A stretch of DNA of 64,000 bases from Saccharibacillus sacchari DSM 19268 (GCF_000585395.1 NZ_KK073875.1:5733519-5797518), one strand, 5' to 3'; positions 8,528-17,103 are shown, counted from the stretch's first letter. Translations and numbers: made by a program. Notes: generated from the sequence alone by a model not told the origin.

Positions 8528-9967
8528 TTCGGTGGACCGTTTGTCTTTCAGCCATTTCGGTGCGCCTTTGTCTTTGTTCGGCTGCTTTTTGCCGCCTTTG
8601 GGTCCGCGGCCTGCGGGAGCCGAAGGCTTGCCTGCATTTGCGCCGCTAGGAGCAGCCGCGCGCTGCGGAGCTTCACTGCGAACAGGGTCTGCCGCGCCGA
8701 AGCTCGATGCATGACTGCGAGCGGCCGAAGAAGATGCCGTTGTTTCATTCCGTTTATTCGACGAAGGGTCAGCCGGCTTTTTCGGAGTCCGGCGGGATGC
8801 GCCCGAACGACGCTCGTCCGCTTCTTCCGGCGAAAGCACCGCGCCTTCGTACAGCGCGCGCTCCACGATCGGCGTATCCAGTTCGCGCGAGAATTTGCGC
8901 ATGATGAACGCTTGGCGATCGGTCACGATCGATACGGACAACCCTTTGCGTCCCATCCGGCCCGTGCGGCCCGCGCGGTGAACGTAATGCTCCGAATCCG
9001 CTGCCGGATCGAGATGCACGACCAGCTCCAGTCCCGGAATGTCCAAGCCGCGCGCGGCAACGTCGGTCGCGACCAGCAGACGGAACTTGCCGGAGCGGAA
9101 CTGCGACAGCACGGTTGCGCGGGTTACTTTGTCCGAATCGCCGTATAATGTGCGCGCTTCAAGCCCCAGATGGTTCAGCTTCGCTTCCACCTCGGCGATC
9201 GTTTCCGTCTGGTTGACGAAAACGATGACGCGCTGCGGGTTGTAATGCCGCACGACGCGGCGCAGCGTATCGATCCGATCCCGCTCTTGGCAAACGAAGT
9301 ACAGATGCTGCGTGGATTTTGCCAGCTTTTGTTCCGGCTCGATTCCGACATCGACCGGATCGCGCATTTCGCGACTGGCCAATCCGCGAACGTCTTGCCC
9401 GAGCGTGGCGGACAAGAAGATCAACTGACGGTCGCGCAGCGCGCCCTTGAGCAGTCCGCGCACATCGTCGGCTCCGCCCATTTGGAAAATCTGATCCGCT
9501 TCGTCGAGTACGATCGTGCGCACTTCATGCAGCTTCAGCTTGCGCGTGGACAACAGCTCGCGCAGGCGTCCCGGCGTGCCCACGACCAAATGCGGGCGTT
9601 GGCGCAGCTTTTCGACCTGCCGCGCCGCCGAAGCGCCGCCGATCAGGCCGATCGTGCCGATGCCGATCGGAGCGCCGTACTTTTCGCCTTCGCGCACGAT
9701 CTGCATCGCCAATTCCTGCGTAGGTGCAATTACGAGCACTTGGCTTTCCTTTTTCTCCGCATCGATCTTTTGAAGCAGCGGCAGCAGATAACTGAGGGTC
9801 TTCCCTGTTCCCGTCTGCGATTGGGCCAGCACGTCGCGTCCTTCCAGGATAGGCGGAATGGCTTCCGCCTGGATCGGACTCGGCTTATCGATTCCGTATT
9901 CAAGCAATGCAGCCGTCAGCGCTTCGCCGATCCCGAGCTGCGTGAATTGTTCGATTTCTTTTGTCAT
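8525..9967 (-). CDS. DEAD-box ATP-dependent RNA helicase
   Basis: 480 residues. The motifs occur in order: Q motif (KPSPIQAEAIPPIL), I AQSQTGTGKT, Ia APTQELAMQ, Ib TPGRL, II DEADQIF, III SAT, IV VIVFVNQ, V ARGLDIPGL, VI HRAGRTGRMG. A basic, glycine/proline/serine-rich tail of about 90 residues follows (ending GGKKQPNKDKG...), typical of RNA-tethering extensions. It probably remodels RNA duplexes in ribosome assembly, decay or cold response. It resembles the Bacillus CshA/CshB/YfmL group, but I cannot assign one orthologue. AAAGGTGG lies 9 nt before the ATG. It is transcribed in the same direction as ecsAB, with a palindromic repeat between. Confidence 0.92.
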   Translation of the reverse strand: MTKEIEQFTQLGIGEALTAALLEYGIDKPSPIQAEAIPPILEGRDVLAQSQTGTGKTLSYLLPLLQKIDAEKKESQVLVIAPTQELAMQIVREGEKYGAPIGIGTIGLIGGASAARQVEKLRQRPHLVVGTPGRLRELLSTRKLKLHEVRTIVLDEADQIFQMGGADDVRGLLKGALRDRQLIFLSATLGQDVRGLASREMRDPVDVGIEPEQKLAKSTQHLYFVCQERDRIDTLRRVVRHYNPQRVIVFVNQTETIAEVEAKLNHLGLEARTLYGDSDKVTRATVLSQFRSGKFRLLVATDVAARGLDIPGLELVVHLDPAADSEHYVHRAGRTGRMGRKGLSVSIVTDRQAFIMRKFSRELDTPIVERALYEGAVLSPEEADERRSGASRRTPKKPADPSSNKRNETTASSSAARSHASSFGAADPVRSEAPQRAAAPSGANAGKPSAPAGRGPKGGKKQPNKDKGAPKWLKDKRSTE

Positions 9968-10110
9968 TTCGTTGTTCCACCTTTAGATGTAATCGCTCGC
10001 GGCGTGAATGCCTGAGATTGAGATAACTTCTTCCTATTATAGGGGCTCCCAAATGCAAATAGAAATACAAGATTCTCATACTGCTCTAAGCATACCAGAC
10101 TGCAACGCCA

Positions 10111-10151
10111 AAAAGCACCCTTTCGCCTGCTAACGGGAAAGGATGCTTGCT
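10111..10151 (-). terminator. Possible hairpin terminator
   Basis: AAGCACCCTTTC and GAAAGGATGCTT pair with one mismatch around about 12 nt. On the minus strand the stem is followed by TTTTT. The nearest minus-strand gene, the universal stress protein, stops 350 nt upstream of it, so the assignment is uncertain. Confidence 0.4.
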
Positions 10152-10184
10152 TGATCGATCAATGATTCAACGTGCCTCTATTTG

Positions 10185-10385
10185 CGGTCTTGCAGTTTGG
10201 GCAACATTCTTATGCGAAAAACAAAGCTCGACATACTCAAGTTGTATTTTTTGCAACAAAATCAGCAAAAACGCATCCTTTCAAGCCTCATTTTTCGAAA
10301 AATGATGCATATTCTGCAACTTAAGCTTGATAATTGGCCTTTTTGCAGACATAATCTTGTACTTTTTACAACTTACCGCACTGTC
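10185..10385. repeat. Four-palindrome phased array (locus B)
   Basis: Four units begin at 10189, 10241, 10304 and 10356 (spacings 52, 63, 52). Each has the form KTTGYA-YTTTTT-GCAAC, for example GTTGTATTTTTTGCAAC at 10241 and CTTGTACTTTTTACAAC at 10356. The spacing matches loci A, C and D. An 87-codon open frame crosses the array but lacks a ribosome site and protein-like composition. The rest of 9968-10504 holds no supported gene. Confidence 0.7.
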
Positions 10386-10504
10386 CTGAACGACTTGCCC
10401 TGCCACTCCGCTGTCCTGCTGAATGACTCCTTACGATTCCAATAAACGACTCCTTGCGGCCCTGCTCACTTCTCCCCTACTGAGTTACGCCCGGCTCTCC
10501 CCGT

Positions 10505-10924
10505 TTACCGAACCGTCATCACCGGGCACGGCGCGTGCTGAATGACCTTGTGGCTCACGCTGCCCAGCAGCAGTTCGGCCGCCAGGCCATGCCCGCGCGT
10601 GCCTACTACAAGCAGATCGACGCTTTCGCTTCGAGCAAATTCGCAAATTTCGCGCGCCGCATCGCCTTTTCGCACCGCTGTCTCGTAAGCAAGCCCCGAA
10701 GCCGCAAGCTTCTCCTCGGCCGACTTCAACAGTGCCAATCCCTCTGCCTCGATCCGCTCGTCCGGGTCGACGCCGAACGGCGGCTCGTTCATCGACACGA
10801 ACGAATCAATATGCAATGCCGTCACTTTCGGAGATTCAGCCAAAGACTGCCCCAGCTTAATCGCTTCTTCCAAAGCCCTTACTGAACCTGCCGAACCGTC
10901 TATGGCTGCTACGATATGCTTCAT
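10505..10924 (-). CDS. Universal stress protein (UspA family)
   Basis: 139 residues, the usual length of a single-domain Usp. The N-terminus KHIVAAIDGSAGSVRALEEA is the first strand and nucleotide loop. The C-terminal GTRGHGLAAELLLGSVS matches the G-2x-G-9x-G(S/T) ATP-binding motif, so it is likely an ATP-binding homodimer. It lies 33 nt downstream of the MFS gene and probably forms the third cistron of merR-MFS-usp. A role in stress survival is inferred from the family only. Confidence 0.9.
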   Translation of the reverse strand: MKHIVAAIDGSAGSVRALEEAIKLGQSLAESPKVTALHIDSFVSMNEPPFGVDPDERIEAEGLALLKSAEEKLAASGLAYETAVRKGDAAREICEFARSESVDLLVVGTRGHGLAAELLLGSVSHKVIQHAPCPVMTVR

Positions 10925-10957
10925 TTTTCCCGCTTCCTCTCTGTAAAAGGTTGAGTC

Positions 10958-12193
10958 TTAATGACTGATCGCCGCATCGATATGCGACAGATGGCGACGT
11001 CTCAGCAGCAACGCGATCACGCCGATCACGACCATTGCCGCACCGAAGTAAAACGGCATTTCCGCGCTGAACCATTCCGCCAGTTTGCCCGCCAGGAACG
11101 GAGACACCGCGCCGCCCATGAACCGAACGAAGCTGTAAGCCGCGGATGCGGTGGAACGTTCGACCGGAGCGGACTCCATAACAGCCGTGGTGATCAGCGT
11201 GTTGTTGATACCCAGGAACGCACCGGCAACGATGACGCAGACGATAACGGTAGTCGGACTGCCCATCACCGTACCGATCGCCATCGCCAGCAAATCGATC
11301 GCGAACAGCGTTAGCATGACCGCCATCGAACGCACCGTGCCGAAGCGGCTTTGGATACGCGGCGCGACAAACACGGAGGTGATCGCAAGCAGCAGCCCCC
11401 AACCGAAGAACACATAGCCAAGCCCGTGCTCGTCAAGCCCCATCACATAAGGCGAGTACGCCATGAGCGTGAAAAAGCCGAAGTTGTACAAGAAAGCCAC
11501 GATGCCGAGCGTCATCAGCGACGGAAACGCCAGCGCTTTAAACGGATCGGATAATTTGCTGGTCGTTTTCGGTTTCGGAATCTTCGGCAGCAGCACAGTG
11601 ACGGCCACAAAGGCAAGAGCCATCAACACGCTGACGCCGAAGAAAGGTCCTCTCCACGAAATTGAGCCAAGCTCTCCGCCCAGCAGCGGTCCGACCGCAA
11701 TCCCCAAACCCAGTGCTGCTTCATATAAAATGATGGCTTTTGCTGTCCCCGACGTTGAAAGTCCCACAATCGCCGATAGTGCCGTTGCGATGAACAAGGC
11801 GTTCCCGAGTCCCCAACCGCCGCGGAAGCCGACGATTTGAGCAATCGTATCCGACGAACCGGCCAGCGCCGCAAACACGACGGTCAAGAAAATACCGCTC
11901 AACAAGGTCTTTTTGACCCCGATCCGGCTGGAAACGAACCCGGTGATCAGCATCGCGACGCCGGTGACGAAGTTATAACTGGTGAACAGCAGCGACACTT
12001 GGCTCGGCGATGCGTCCAATTGCGTGGCAATCGCCGGCAGGATCGGATCGACCAGTCCGATGCCCATAAACGAGATAATGCAGGCGAACATGACGGCCCA
12101 GACCGCTTTCGGCTGCGATAAAAAACCGCCTTCCTTCAGGGATTTTCCCTCGGGAGGCAGTGTGTTGGCGCGTATCGGCGTTTCGCTTTTCAT
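10958..12193 (-). CDS. MFS multidrug-type transporter
   Basis: 411 residues with about twelve membrane segments. The first helix, FACIISFMGIGLVDPILPAIATQL, and the loop motif FVSSRIGVKKTLL are typical of the drug/proton antiporter family. The central loop KIPKPKTTSKLSDPFKAL separates the two halves. Its start overlaps the merR stop by 4 nt, implying translational coupling and regulation by the MerR protein. Substrate unknown. Export of the compound sensed by the regulator is the simplest model. Confidence 0.88.
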   Translation of the reverse strand: MKSETPIRANTLPPEGKSLKEGGFLSQPKAVWAVMFACIISFMGIGLVDPILPAIATQLDASPSQVSLLFTSYNFVTGVAMLITGFVSSRIGVKKTLLSGIFLTVVFAALAGSSDTIAQIVGFRGGWGLGNALFIATALSAIVGLSTSGTAKAIILYEAALGLGIAVGPLLGGELGSISWRGPFFGVSVLMALAFVAVTVLLPKIPKPKTTSKLSDPFKALAFPSLMTLGIVAFLYNFGFFTLMAYSPYVMGLDEHGLGYVFFGWGLLLAITSVFVAPRIQSRFGTVRSMAVMLTLFAIDLLAMAIGTVMGSPTTVIVCVIVAGAFLGINNTLITTAVMESAPVERSTASAAYSFVRFMGGAVSPFLAGKLAEWFSAEMPFYFGAAMVVIGVIALLLRRRHLSHIDAAISH

Positions 12194-12654
12194 GAGTTTT
12201 TCCCCTCCGTGATTTTGGCTTCAGATTGATCTTGTTCCTTCTCTATTCTGGCAATTCCGGCGGTTACCCGATCGCGGAACTGCTCCAACTCCTGCTTCAT
12301 CGCCAGAATCTTGCTGACTTTCTCGTCCAGGGCGCGAAGCTGAGCTTCCAACGTACCGTCCATTTCGCGCAGCTTCTCCAGTTGGCGCTCGGGCTCGCGG
12401 ATCTGCGGATACAGTTCGCGTTGTCCCGTCAATGCCTGCGCATAATCCATATATTCCTGAATCTCTTGCAGCGAAAAGCCCAGTACGTCGCGTGCCGAGA
12501 TGACGCGCTGCAAATGCTCGATATGCGCTTGCGTATACTGACGGGTTCCGCCTTCGCTGCGTTGCGGAGCGGGCATTAAGCCGATTTCTTCGTAATAGCG
12601 AATCGTCCGTTTGGTAAGTCCCGTCTCCCGGGCGACTTCGTCGATTTTGAACAC
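12190..12654 (-). CDS. MerR family transcriptional regulator
   Basis: 154 residues from a GTG at 12654, chosen because AAAGGAGGG lies 9 nt upstream; the frame is open 10 codons further but without a ribosome site. The N-terminal winged HTH reads FKIDEVARETGLTKRTIRYYEEIGLMPAPQRSEGGTRQYT. A long coiled coil (about residues 75-140) then provides dimerisation, and there is no obvious C-terminal ligand domain beyond it. It is the first gene of an operon with an MFS exporter. A perfect 18-bp palindrome sits over its promoter. Confidence 0.9.
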   Translation of the reverse strand: MFKIDEVARETGLTKRTIRYYEEIGLMPAPQRSEGGTRQYTQAHIEHLQRVISARDVLGFSLQEIQEYMDYAQALTGQRELYPQIREPERQLEKLREMDGTLEAQLRALDEKVSKILAMKQELEQFRDRVTAGIARIEKEQDQSEAKITEGKNS

Positions 12655-12697
12655 GATGTAACGCCCTCCTTTTATATATAACAACTTTTACATATGT

Positions 12698-12730
12698 ATA
12701 TTACATCATAATAACGTTGACGTCAACGTT
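12698..12730 (-). promoter_or_regulatory. merR-MFS promoter with palindromic operator
   Basis: On the minus strand TTGACG (12721-12726) and TAATAT (12698-12703) are 17 nt apart. AACGTTGACGTCAACGTT (12713-12730) is a perfect palindrome covering the -35 hexamer. Binding by the MerR product is inferred. The 17-nt spacer differs from the 19-20 nt of classic MerR-activated promoters, so repression by occlusion is more likely. Confidence 0.7.
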
Positions 12731-12759
12731 AGATTTATCTTACTAATGATTCAGCGGGC

Positions 12760-12805
12760 AAAAAATAAAGGCTGCACCCACGCAAAACGCGCAGACACAG
12801 CCTTA
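12760..12805 (-). terminator. Terminator of the 98-residue gene
   Basis: On the minus strand AAGGCTG...GCGC and GCGT...CAGCCTT pair (with G-U pairs) around GTTTT and are followed by TTTATTTTTTG, 32 nt after the stop at 12837. Confidence 0.75.
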
Positions 12806-12836
12806 AAGGAAAAGTCCAAACAGACATTGACTATTT

Positions 12837-13133
12837 TTATTCGGAAGGTTTCTCGCTCGGCATTGATTTGAAGCAAGTAATAAACGGCATCGGATCGGTA
12901 TTGACCGTATACGGGAATACGCCAATACTTGTATGCAAATAAAGCATGCCGATCCCTCCGCCTATTCGGCGGTAAGAAATATCGAACACATGCGCCAACT
13001 GAAACTCCCGGCGATGCGTCGTGATGCGGTCGTGATACAGGTCGATCCGGCGGTCCGATACGCTGCAACGCTGCTGTCCTTCGCTGACTTCGCGCTGTAC
13101 TCGATAATAAGCTTGCGAAGCGATCCAGGCCAT
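12837..13133 (-). CDS. Conserved hypothetical protein (98 residues, PH-like)
   Basis: A 98-residue soluble protein. The strand-rich centre (RRIDLYHDRITTHRREFQL, then VFDISYRR, then GIGMLYLHTSIGVFPYTV) resembles a small pleckstrin-like barrel, but no function is known. GGGGGAGAGAGGG sits directly before the ATG, and a good terminator follows at 12760, so it appears to be an independent transcription unit. A 143-residue frame overlapping it lacks a ribosome site and is judged a shadow. Confidence 0.7.
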   Translation of the reverse strand: MAWIASQAYYRVQREVSEGQQRCSVSDRRIDLYHDRITTHRREFQLAHVFDISYRRIGGGIGMLYLHTSIGVFPYTVNTDPMPFITCFKSMPSEKPSE

Positions 13134-13403
13134 CCCTCTCTCCCCCTTGCCTTAACACATATTCTTCCCTTACTTTTAACACAAAAAAAGCCCTGCGAAA
13201 ACGTCCTTCTGCTTAAGCCGTGTCTTAAAGAGCTTTATTCAGCTTTTTGGATAGGTTTTTAAATGTAACTATTTTCATATAAATGATGCAAGTTTTGACA
13301 AGCTACCATTCCTATTGTTACTTTTATAGCAGAAGTAAGTGGCTCAATAAGTGATCGATAATGTGTAGCTTCAAAAATCAGATAGACTCTTGGAGGGCGT
13401 GAC

Positions 13404-14003
13404 GTGACTCAATGGATTACGGAATTCATCCTTTTTTTCAAGGATTTGTCGTATGCAGGCGTGGTTATTGCTTTATCATTCGAATTTGTGCCTGCTGAAC
13501 TTGTTCTTCCGCTTGCAGGTTACTGGGTTTATCTTGGAGATATGAACCTTATTCTTACGATCTTGGCAGGTACGGTCGGAGGCACATTCGGCCCACTGAC
13601 GCTATATGCGATTGGTCGATTTGGCGGAAGGCCCCTGGTTGAGAAATTCGGCAAGTATTTTTTCATTCGCACACATCATTTAGAAGCCTCTGATCGTTTC
13701 TTTGAGAAATACGGCAGCGGGGTCGCTTTTTACGGGCGGTTCGTGCCAGGGATCAGAACTTTGATATCCATACCTTGCGGGGTTACCAAAATGAATGTGT
13801 TTAAATTCAGTCTGTATACTTTCTTAGCCATGCTGCCTATTACATCTATTTATGTGTATCTAGGCTTTAAGCTAGGCTCTCAGTGGGAGCATGTAGATGA
13901 GCTTATAAAACCTTACATACTGCCGGCGGCCGCGATCTTTATTATCGGTTTTGGACTTTACGTTCTGATCAAACGCTTTAGAAAAGGACGCCTGTCCCCG
14001 TAA
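13404..14003 (+). CDS. DedA family membrane protein
   Basis: 199 residues from a GTG start (GGAGGG 6 nt upstream). The DedA/SNARE-associated pattern is clear: the re-entrant loop segment ELVLPLAGYWVYLG, GGTFGPLTLYAIGRFGG, FFEKYGSGVAFYGRFVPGIRTLISIPCGVTKM with the conserved R-x3-R (GRFVPGIRT) core, then C-terminal helices. DedA proteins are thought to flip or recycle polyprenyl-phosphate or phospholipid head groups and to help maintain membrane potential. It has no operon partner: a MITE-like element and a strong terminator follow. Confidence 0.92.
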   Translation: MTQWITEFILFFKDLSYAGVVIALSFEFVPAELVLPLAGYWVYLGDMNLILTILAGTVGGTFGPLTLYAIGRFGGRPLVEKFGKYFFIRTHHLEASDRFFEKYGSGVAFYGRFVPGIRTLISIPCGVTKMNVFKFSLYTFLAMLPITSIYVYLGFKLGSQWEHVDELIKPYILPAAAIFIIGFGLYVLIKRFRKGRLSP

Positions 14004-14023
14004 CCGCTAATCACTCATCCATA

Positions 14024-14227
14024 CTAGGGCGTGTCTTCAAACCTGCCAACGTGCATCTTTTACCGCCTTTTCGCGCTGCCCCGGATTCGTACCTAAAGCG
14101 TGTACGATTCCGGCAACGTCGCGTCACTTTCCCTTGATGTGCCCCGGCACGACTGCGGAAAAGTTCCTTATTCAGCACGAAAATTCGGCAAAATCTGCTT
14201 CCGTCGAGGTTTGAAGACACGCCCTAG
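14024..14227. mobile_element. MITE-like non-autonomous element with CTAG ends
   Basis: 204 bp bounded by perfect 21-bp inverted repeats (left end CTAGGGCGTGTCTTCAAAC..., right end its complement at 14207-14227). CTAG at both ends fits IS5-type target preference. Inside there is a nested hairpin at 14080-14111 with loop core TACCTAAAGCGTGTA (14090-14104), the same loop as in the repeats at 34.4 and 62.6 kb. No transposase is encoded; a 69-codon frame on the minus strand is incidental. Confidence 0.7.
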
Positions 14228-14239
14228 ATCAGATATTTG

Positions 14240-14290
14240 AAAAAAATACTCCAATCATTCTCGATGCGCGTGAATGATTGGAGTATTTTT
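14240..14290. terminator. Bidirectional terminator dedA / SDR
   Basis: AAATACTCCAATCATTC and GAATGATTGGAGTATTT form a 17-bp perfect stem around an 11-nt loop, with A and T tracts at the ends. It lies between the convergent dedA and SDR genes. Confidence 0.93.
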
Positions 14291-14378
14291 ATGACCTCTG
14301 TTCAAGCCGGCTCGTCATTCGTCCCCCCGGATTCGTAACGATTGAGCAAGACGCTGCACGGGTGCATCGGATTTCGAC

Positions 14379-15155
14379 TTACTTTAAATTGAGAAAACGA
14401 CCCGCCAGCTTGTCCGCCGTCCGCGGCATCAGCCCGTACAATCGAACAGCCAAGCCGAAATATCGCGGAAGATCGATCTCGGCTTTGCGCGTTTCCATCA
14501 TGCGCACAATCTCGCGAGCCACCTTTTCAGGCGGTAAAATAAAGCGATTAACGCTTTGGACATACGTGCCGTCCGGATCGGCCGTCTCGAAAAACGGCGT
14601 GTCGATCGGCCCCGGATTCATCGAAGATACGGCAATCCCGCTCCCGCGCAGCTCCTGGCGCAGCGAATTCATAAAGCCCAATACCGCATGCTTGGATGCT
14701 GCGTAACCGGCCGATTTCGCCGTAGCGAATTTGCCGGCCATGGAAGCCACCGTCAGAACCTGTCCGCTTCCGGCAAGACGCATATGCGGAAGCACGGCCT
14801 TCGTACAACGGACAACGCCGAAATAATTGACGTTCATAATGCCTTCGTAATCCTGCATGTCCATATCTTCGACGCTCCCGAACAGGCCGTAGCCCGCGTT
14901 GTTGACCAAAATATCGATTCGGCCGTACTCCGCGATGATGCTTTGCGCGGCAGCCTGCACCGATTCCTCGGCGCCGACGTCAAGAACCACAATGCCATGC
15001 TTCCCGGGCACGGCATTCGCGGCTTCGCGCAATTTATTTTCCGAACGCGCGGTCAGGATCGGAATCCCTCCGCGTTCCGAGACCAAACGCGCGATAAGCG
15101 CCCCGATCCCGCTCGAAGCGCCTGTGATCCATACAATTTTGTTCGTTAACGTCAA
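14379..15155 (-). CDS. Short-chain dehydrogenase/reductase (classical SDR)
   Basis: 258 residues from a TTG start (AAGGAG 9 nt upstream). Rossmann motif TGASSGIG at about 11-18, NNAGYG (85-90), catalytic serine in VASMAG, and YAASK with the catalytic Tyr and Lys. The post-active-site NPGPIDTPF is also conserved. It probably reduces or oxidises a hydroxyl/carbonyl with NAD(P)H; an Arg in TARSEN near the end of strand 2 hints at NADP. The C-terminal VRLYGLMPRTADKLAGRF is seen in many membrane-peripheral SDRs. Substrate unknown. It lies 51 nt downstream of cheX on the same strand. Confidence 0.9.
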   Translation of the reverse strand: MTLTNKIVWITGASSGIGALIARLVSERGGIPILTARSENKLREAANAVPGKHGIVVLDVGAEESVQAAAQSIIAEYGRIDILVNNAGYGLFGSVEDMDMQDYEGIMNVNYFGVVRCTKAVLPHMRLAGSGQVLTVASMAGKFATAKSAGYAASKHAVLGFMNSLRQELRGSGIAVSSMNPGPIDTPFFETADPDGTYVQSVNRFILPPEKVAREIVRMMETRKAEIDLPRYFGLAVRLYGLMPRTADKLAGRFLNLK

Positions 15156-15206
15156 GGCGAATGCTCCTTCAGAGCTTCAGGACTTTCATAAGCTCGCCTG
15201 TTCAGT

Positions 15207-15665
15207 TTACGAGATCAGGACTTGAATATCCAGCTCGCCGATCCCGTCCATCAACAGCGGAATGGTCAGTGCCTTATCCGGCATGGTTCCCGTGAATTCT
15301 TGTCCGTGTACCACGTTCGGAGGCGTGATATCCACGGTTACGCCTTGGTTCGACAGCAAAATCCCCGCATTGCCGCTAATCATGTTGCCCAGCTCCGAAA
15401 TCGCGCTTCGGCCCATCTCGTCCAGTTCCGTAATCGTGAAGCCGCCCATCATGGCGGATACGATCCGCATCGCGACCTGCTCGTGCAGACCGAAAATAAT
15501 ATTGCCTGTCAGTTGTCCGGTCATGCCGATTTGGATCCAGATATGGTCGTCGATCGGTTTTACGCTTTTGACCGCGAGCGTTCCCGTCGACGGGGAAATC
15601 TGAATGACCTGCTGGAGCACCAGCTTGGCCGATTCCAAAAACGGGTTGATTACCTCCGCTTTCAT
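15207..15665 (-). CDS. cheX: Chemotaxis protein CheX (CheY-P phosphatase)
   Basis: 152 residues, family-length. The catalytic E-x2-N pair is seen in AISELGNMISGNAG, and the GMTGQLTGNIIFGL and MMGG segments match the CheC/CheX fold. CheX removes phosphate from CheY-P to reset the flagellar motor. AGGGAGAG precedes the ATG. No other chemotaxis gene is in the window, so it is an orphan, possibly acting with a distant che cluster or on another receiver domain. Confidence 0.88.
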   Translation of the reverse strand: MKAEVINPFLESAKLVLQQVIQISPSTGTLAVKSVKPIDDHIWIQIGMTGQLTGNIIFGLHEQVAMRIVSAMMGGFTITELDEMGRSAISELGNMISGNAGILLSNQGVTVDITPPNVVHGQEFTGTMPDKALTIPLLMDGIGELDIQVLIS

Positions 15666-16135
15666 AACTTGTTCTCTCCCTACTGCTTAGGTTTTTGGAA
15701 TCACGTATATCGGGTATTTGGGACTTCCAACTCATTAACCTTTAGTCCCATTCTAGGTTATCCCAATTATACGCGAGACCGAAAAATAAAGCATCTCATT
15801 TTAAATGAATATTTTAAGATCAACATCCGACGAAACATGTGACATATCGACTTTTTTCGACAATGGAGCGACACGTGAACGGTTCGAAAACGAACCTTAC
15901 AGCCCATAACCGTCTGGTCAGCCCGCGTCGAATTCTGAAAAAATCCGGCTTCTTCTTTTATCGCCAACGAAAGGCCTTTTTTTTACAGCTAAAGACCCAT
16001 TTCCGAAAAAATCACGACTTAAGCAGGAGGTTTTTTCATTTTTCGCCTTCGGCCTGTTTGTTCGATCATTCGGCGATTGTGCAGGGCGTACAAAAATCCC
16101 GATTTTTTTCTTCCTTAATATTATTCGTTTTCACA
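15666..16135. other. Intergenic region between cheX and lysR
   Basis: About 470 nt. Short open frames on both strands lack ribosome sites and conserved composition. It is A+T-rich near 15770-15850, where cheX promoter elements are expected; no convincing hexamer pair was identified. No repeat of the families described elsewhere is seen here. Confidence 0.4.
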
Positions 16136-16165
16136 TTGCTTTTCTTTTCATTTTGCACCTATAAT
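16136..16165 (+). promoter_or_regulatory. lysR promoter
   Basis: TTGCTT (16136-16141) and TATAAT (16160-16165) with an 18-nt spacer, 35 nt before the LysR start. The -10 is perfect, the -35 weak. Confidence 0.55.
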
Positions 16166-16200
16166 TTAAGGAATCAATACGCGGTGGGAGGAGAAGTTTC

Positions 16201-17103
16201 ATGAATATGAGTCAGTTGGAGACGCTCGTCACAATCTCGAAGACGATGAGTTTCCGCAAAGCCGGGGAACTGCTCAACCTTACACAACCCGCCGTTTCCG
16301 CGCAGATCAAAAGCCTTGAAGACGAATTTAAAGCCGTTCTGGTCGATCGCAGCCAGCCCGTCACGCTGACCGATCGCGGATTGGTCTTTCTCGAGCATGC
16401 CGAACGCATTCTCGCCGTCGTCGAGGAACTGAAACAAAAGATTACCGATCTCGAAGAAACGCCGCAGGGCCACATCATGCTCGGCACGACGACCTCGATC
16501 GCCATTCAGATTTTGCCGCGCGTGCTGTCTTATTTCCAGAACCAGTTCCCGCTGATCCAGACCAGTATCCAGTCGATGCCTTCTTCGCAAATCTACAGTC
16601 TGGTCGAAAACGGCTCCGTCGATATCGGCATCGGCTACCTGATCGAACGCAATCCCGATCTGGAGACGTCCGTCCTTTACTACGATACGTTCGAACTTGT
16701 CGTCTCTCCCCAGAACGAATTGGCCCGCAAGGATAAAATTCGCCTGGAAGACCTCAAAGAAGTTCCGATTATCATGCTGTCCCCGGATACGGTCGGACGG
16801 CGCTTCGTCGAGCAGGTGTTCAAGGAGCACGGCATCACGCCGCAGATCGCCATGGAGCTGTCCAGCAGCGAAGAAGTAAAGCGCATGGTTGAGCTCAATC
16901 TCGGCGCCGCCGTAATCTCCAAGCTATCGACCTCCCGGGAGGTGCGCCAAGGCTCACTGATCCGATTGCCCGTCAAAGAGTTCGAGACCAGCCATCCGGT
17001 CGGCGTTATCTATCGTTCGGGCAAATACATCAACTCGGCCATGCGCCAATTCCTCGCCGATCTCAAAGGCATGCCGGAAACGCAATTTATCGGCTCCGAG
17101 TGA
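16201..17103 (+). CDS. LysR family transcriptional regulator
   Basis: 300 residues. N-terminal winged HTH: MSQLETLVTISKTMSFRKAGELLNLTQPAVSAQIKSLEDEF (residues 3-43), then a linker helix and two Rossmann-like effector subdomains (GHIMLGTTTSIAIQILP..., ELSSSEEVKRMVELNLGAAVI). GGGAGGAG precedes the ATG. The following PHP phosphatase gene starts 38 nt after the stop on the same strand, so the two are likely co-transcribed. Target and effector are not evident. Confidence 0.92.
   Translation: MNMSQLETLVTISKTMSFRKAGELLNLTQPAVSAQIKSLEDEFKAVLVDRSQPVTLTDRGLVFLEHAERILAVVEELKQKITDLEETPQGHIMLGTTTSIAIQILPRVLSYFQNQFPLIQTSIQSMPSSQIYSLVENGSVDIGIGYLIERNPDLETSVLYYDTFELVVSPQNELARKDKIRLEDLKEVPIIMLSPDTVGRRFVEQVFKEHGITPQIAMELSSSEEVKRMVELNLGAAVISKLSTSREVRQGSLIRLPVKEFETSHPVGVIYRSGKYINSAMRQFLADLKGMPETQFIGSE

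Noticed and set aside
10182-10445. 87-codon plus-strand open frame
   Set aside because: It runs through the phased palindrome array, lacks a ribosome site and has no protein-like pattern.
12751-13182. 143-codon frame overlapping the 98-residue gene
   Set aside because: No ribosome site and Arg-rich composition; the 98-codon frame has a strong site and a terminator.
14011-14220. 69-codon frame inside the MITE-like element
   Set aside because: No transposase or other domain, no ribosome site; it simply crosses the inverted repeat.
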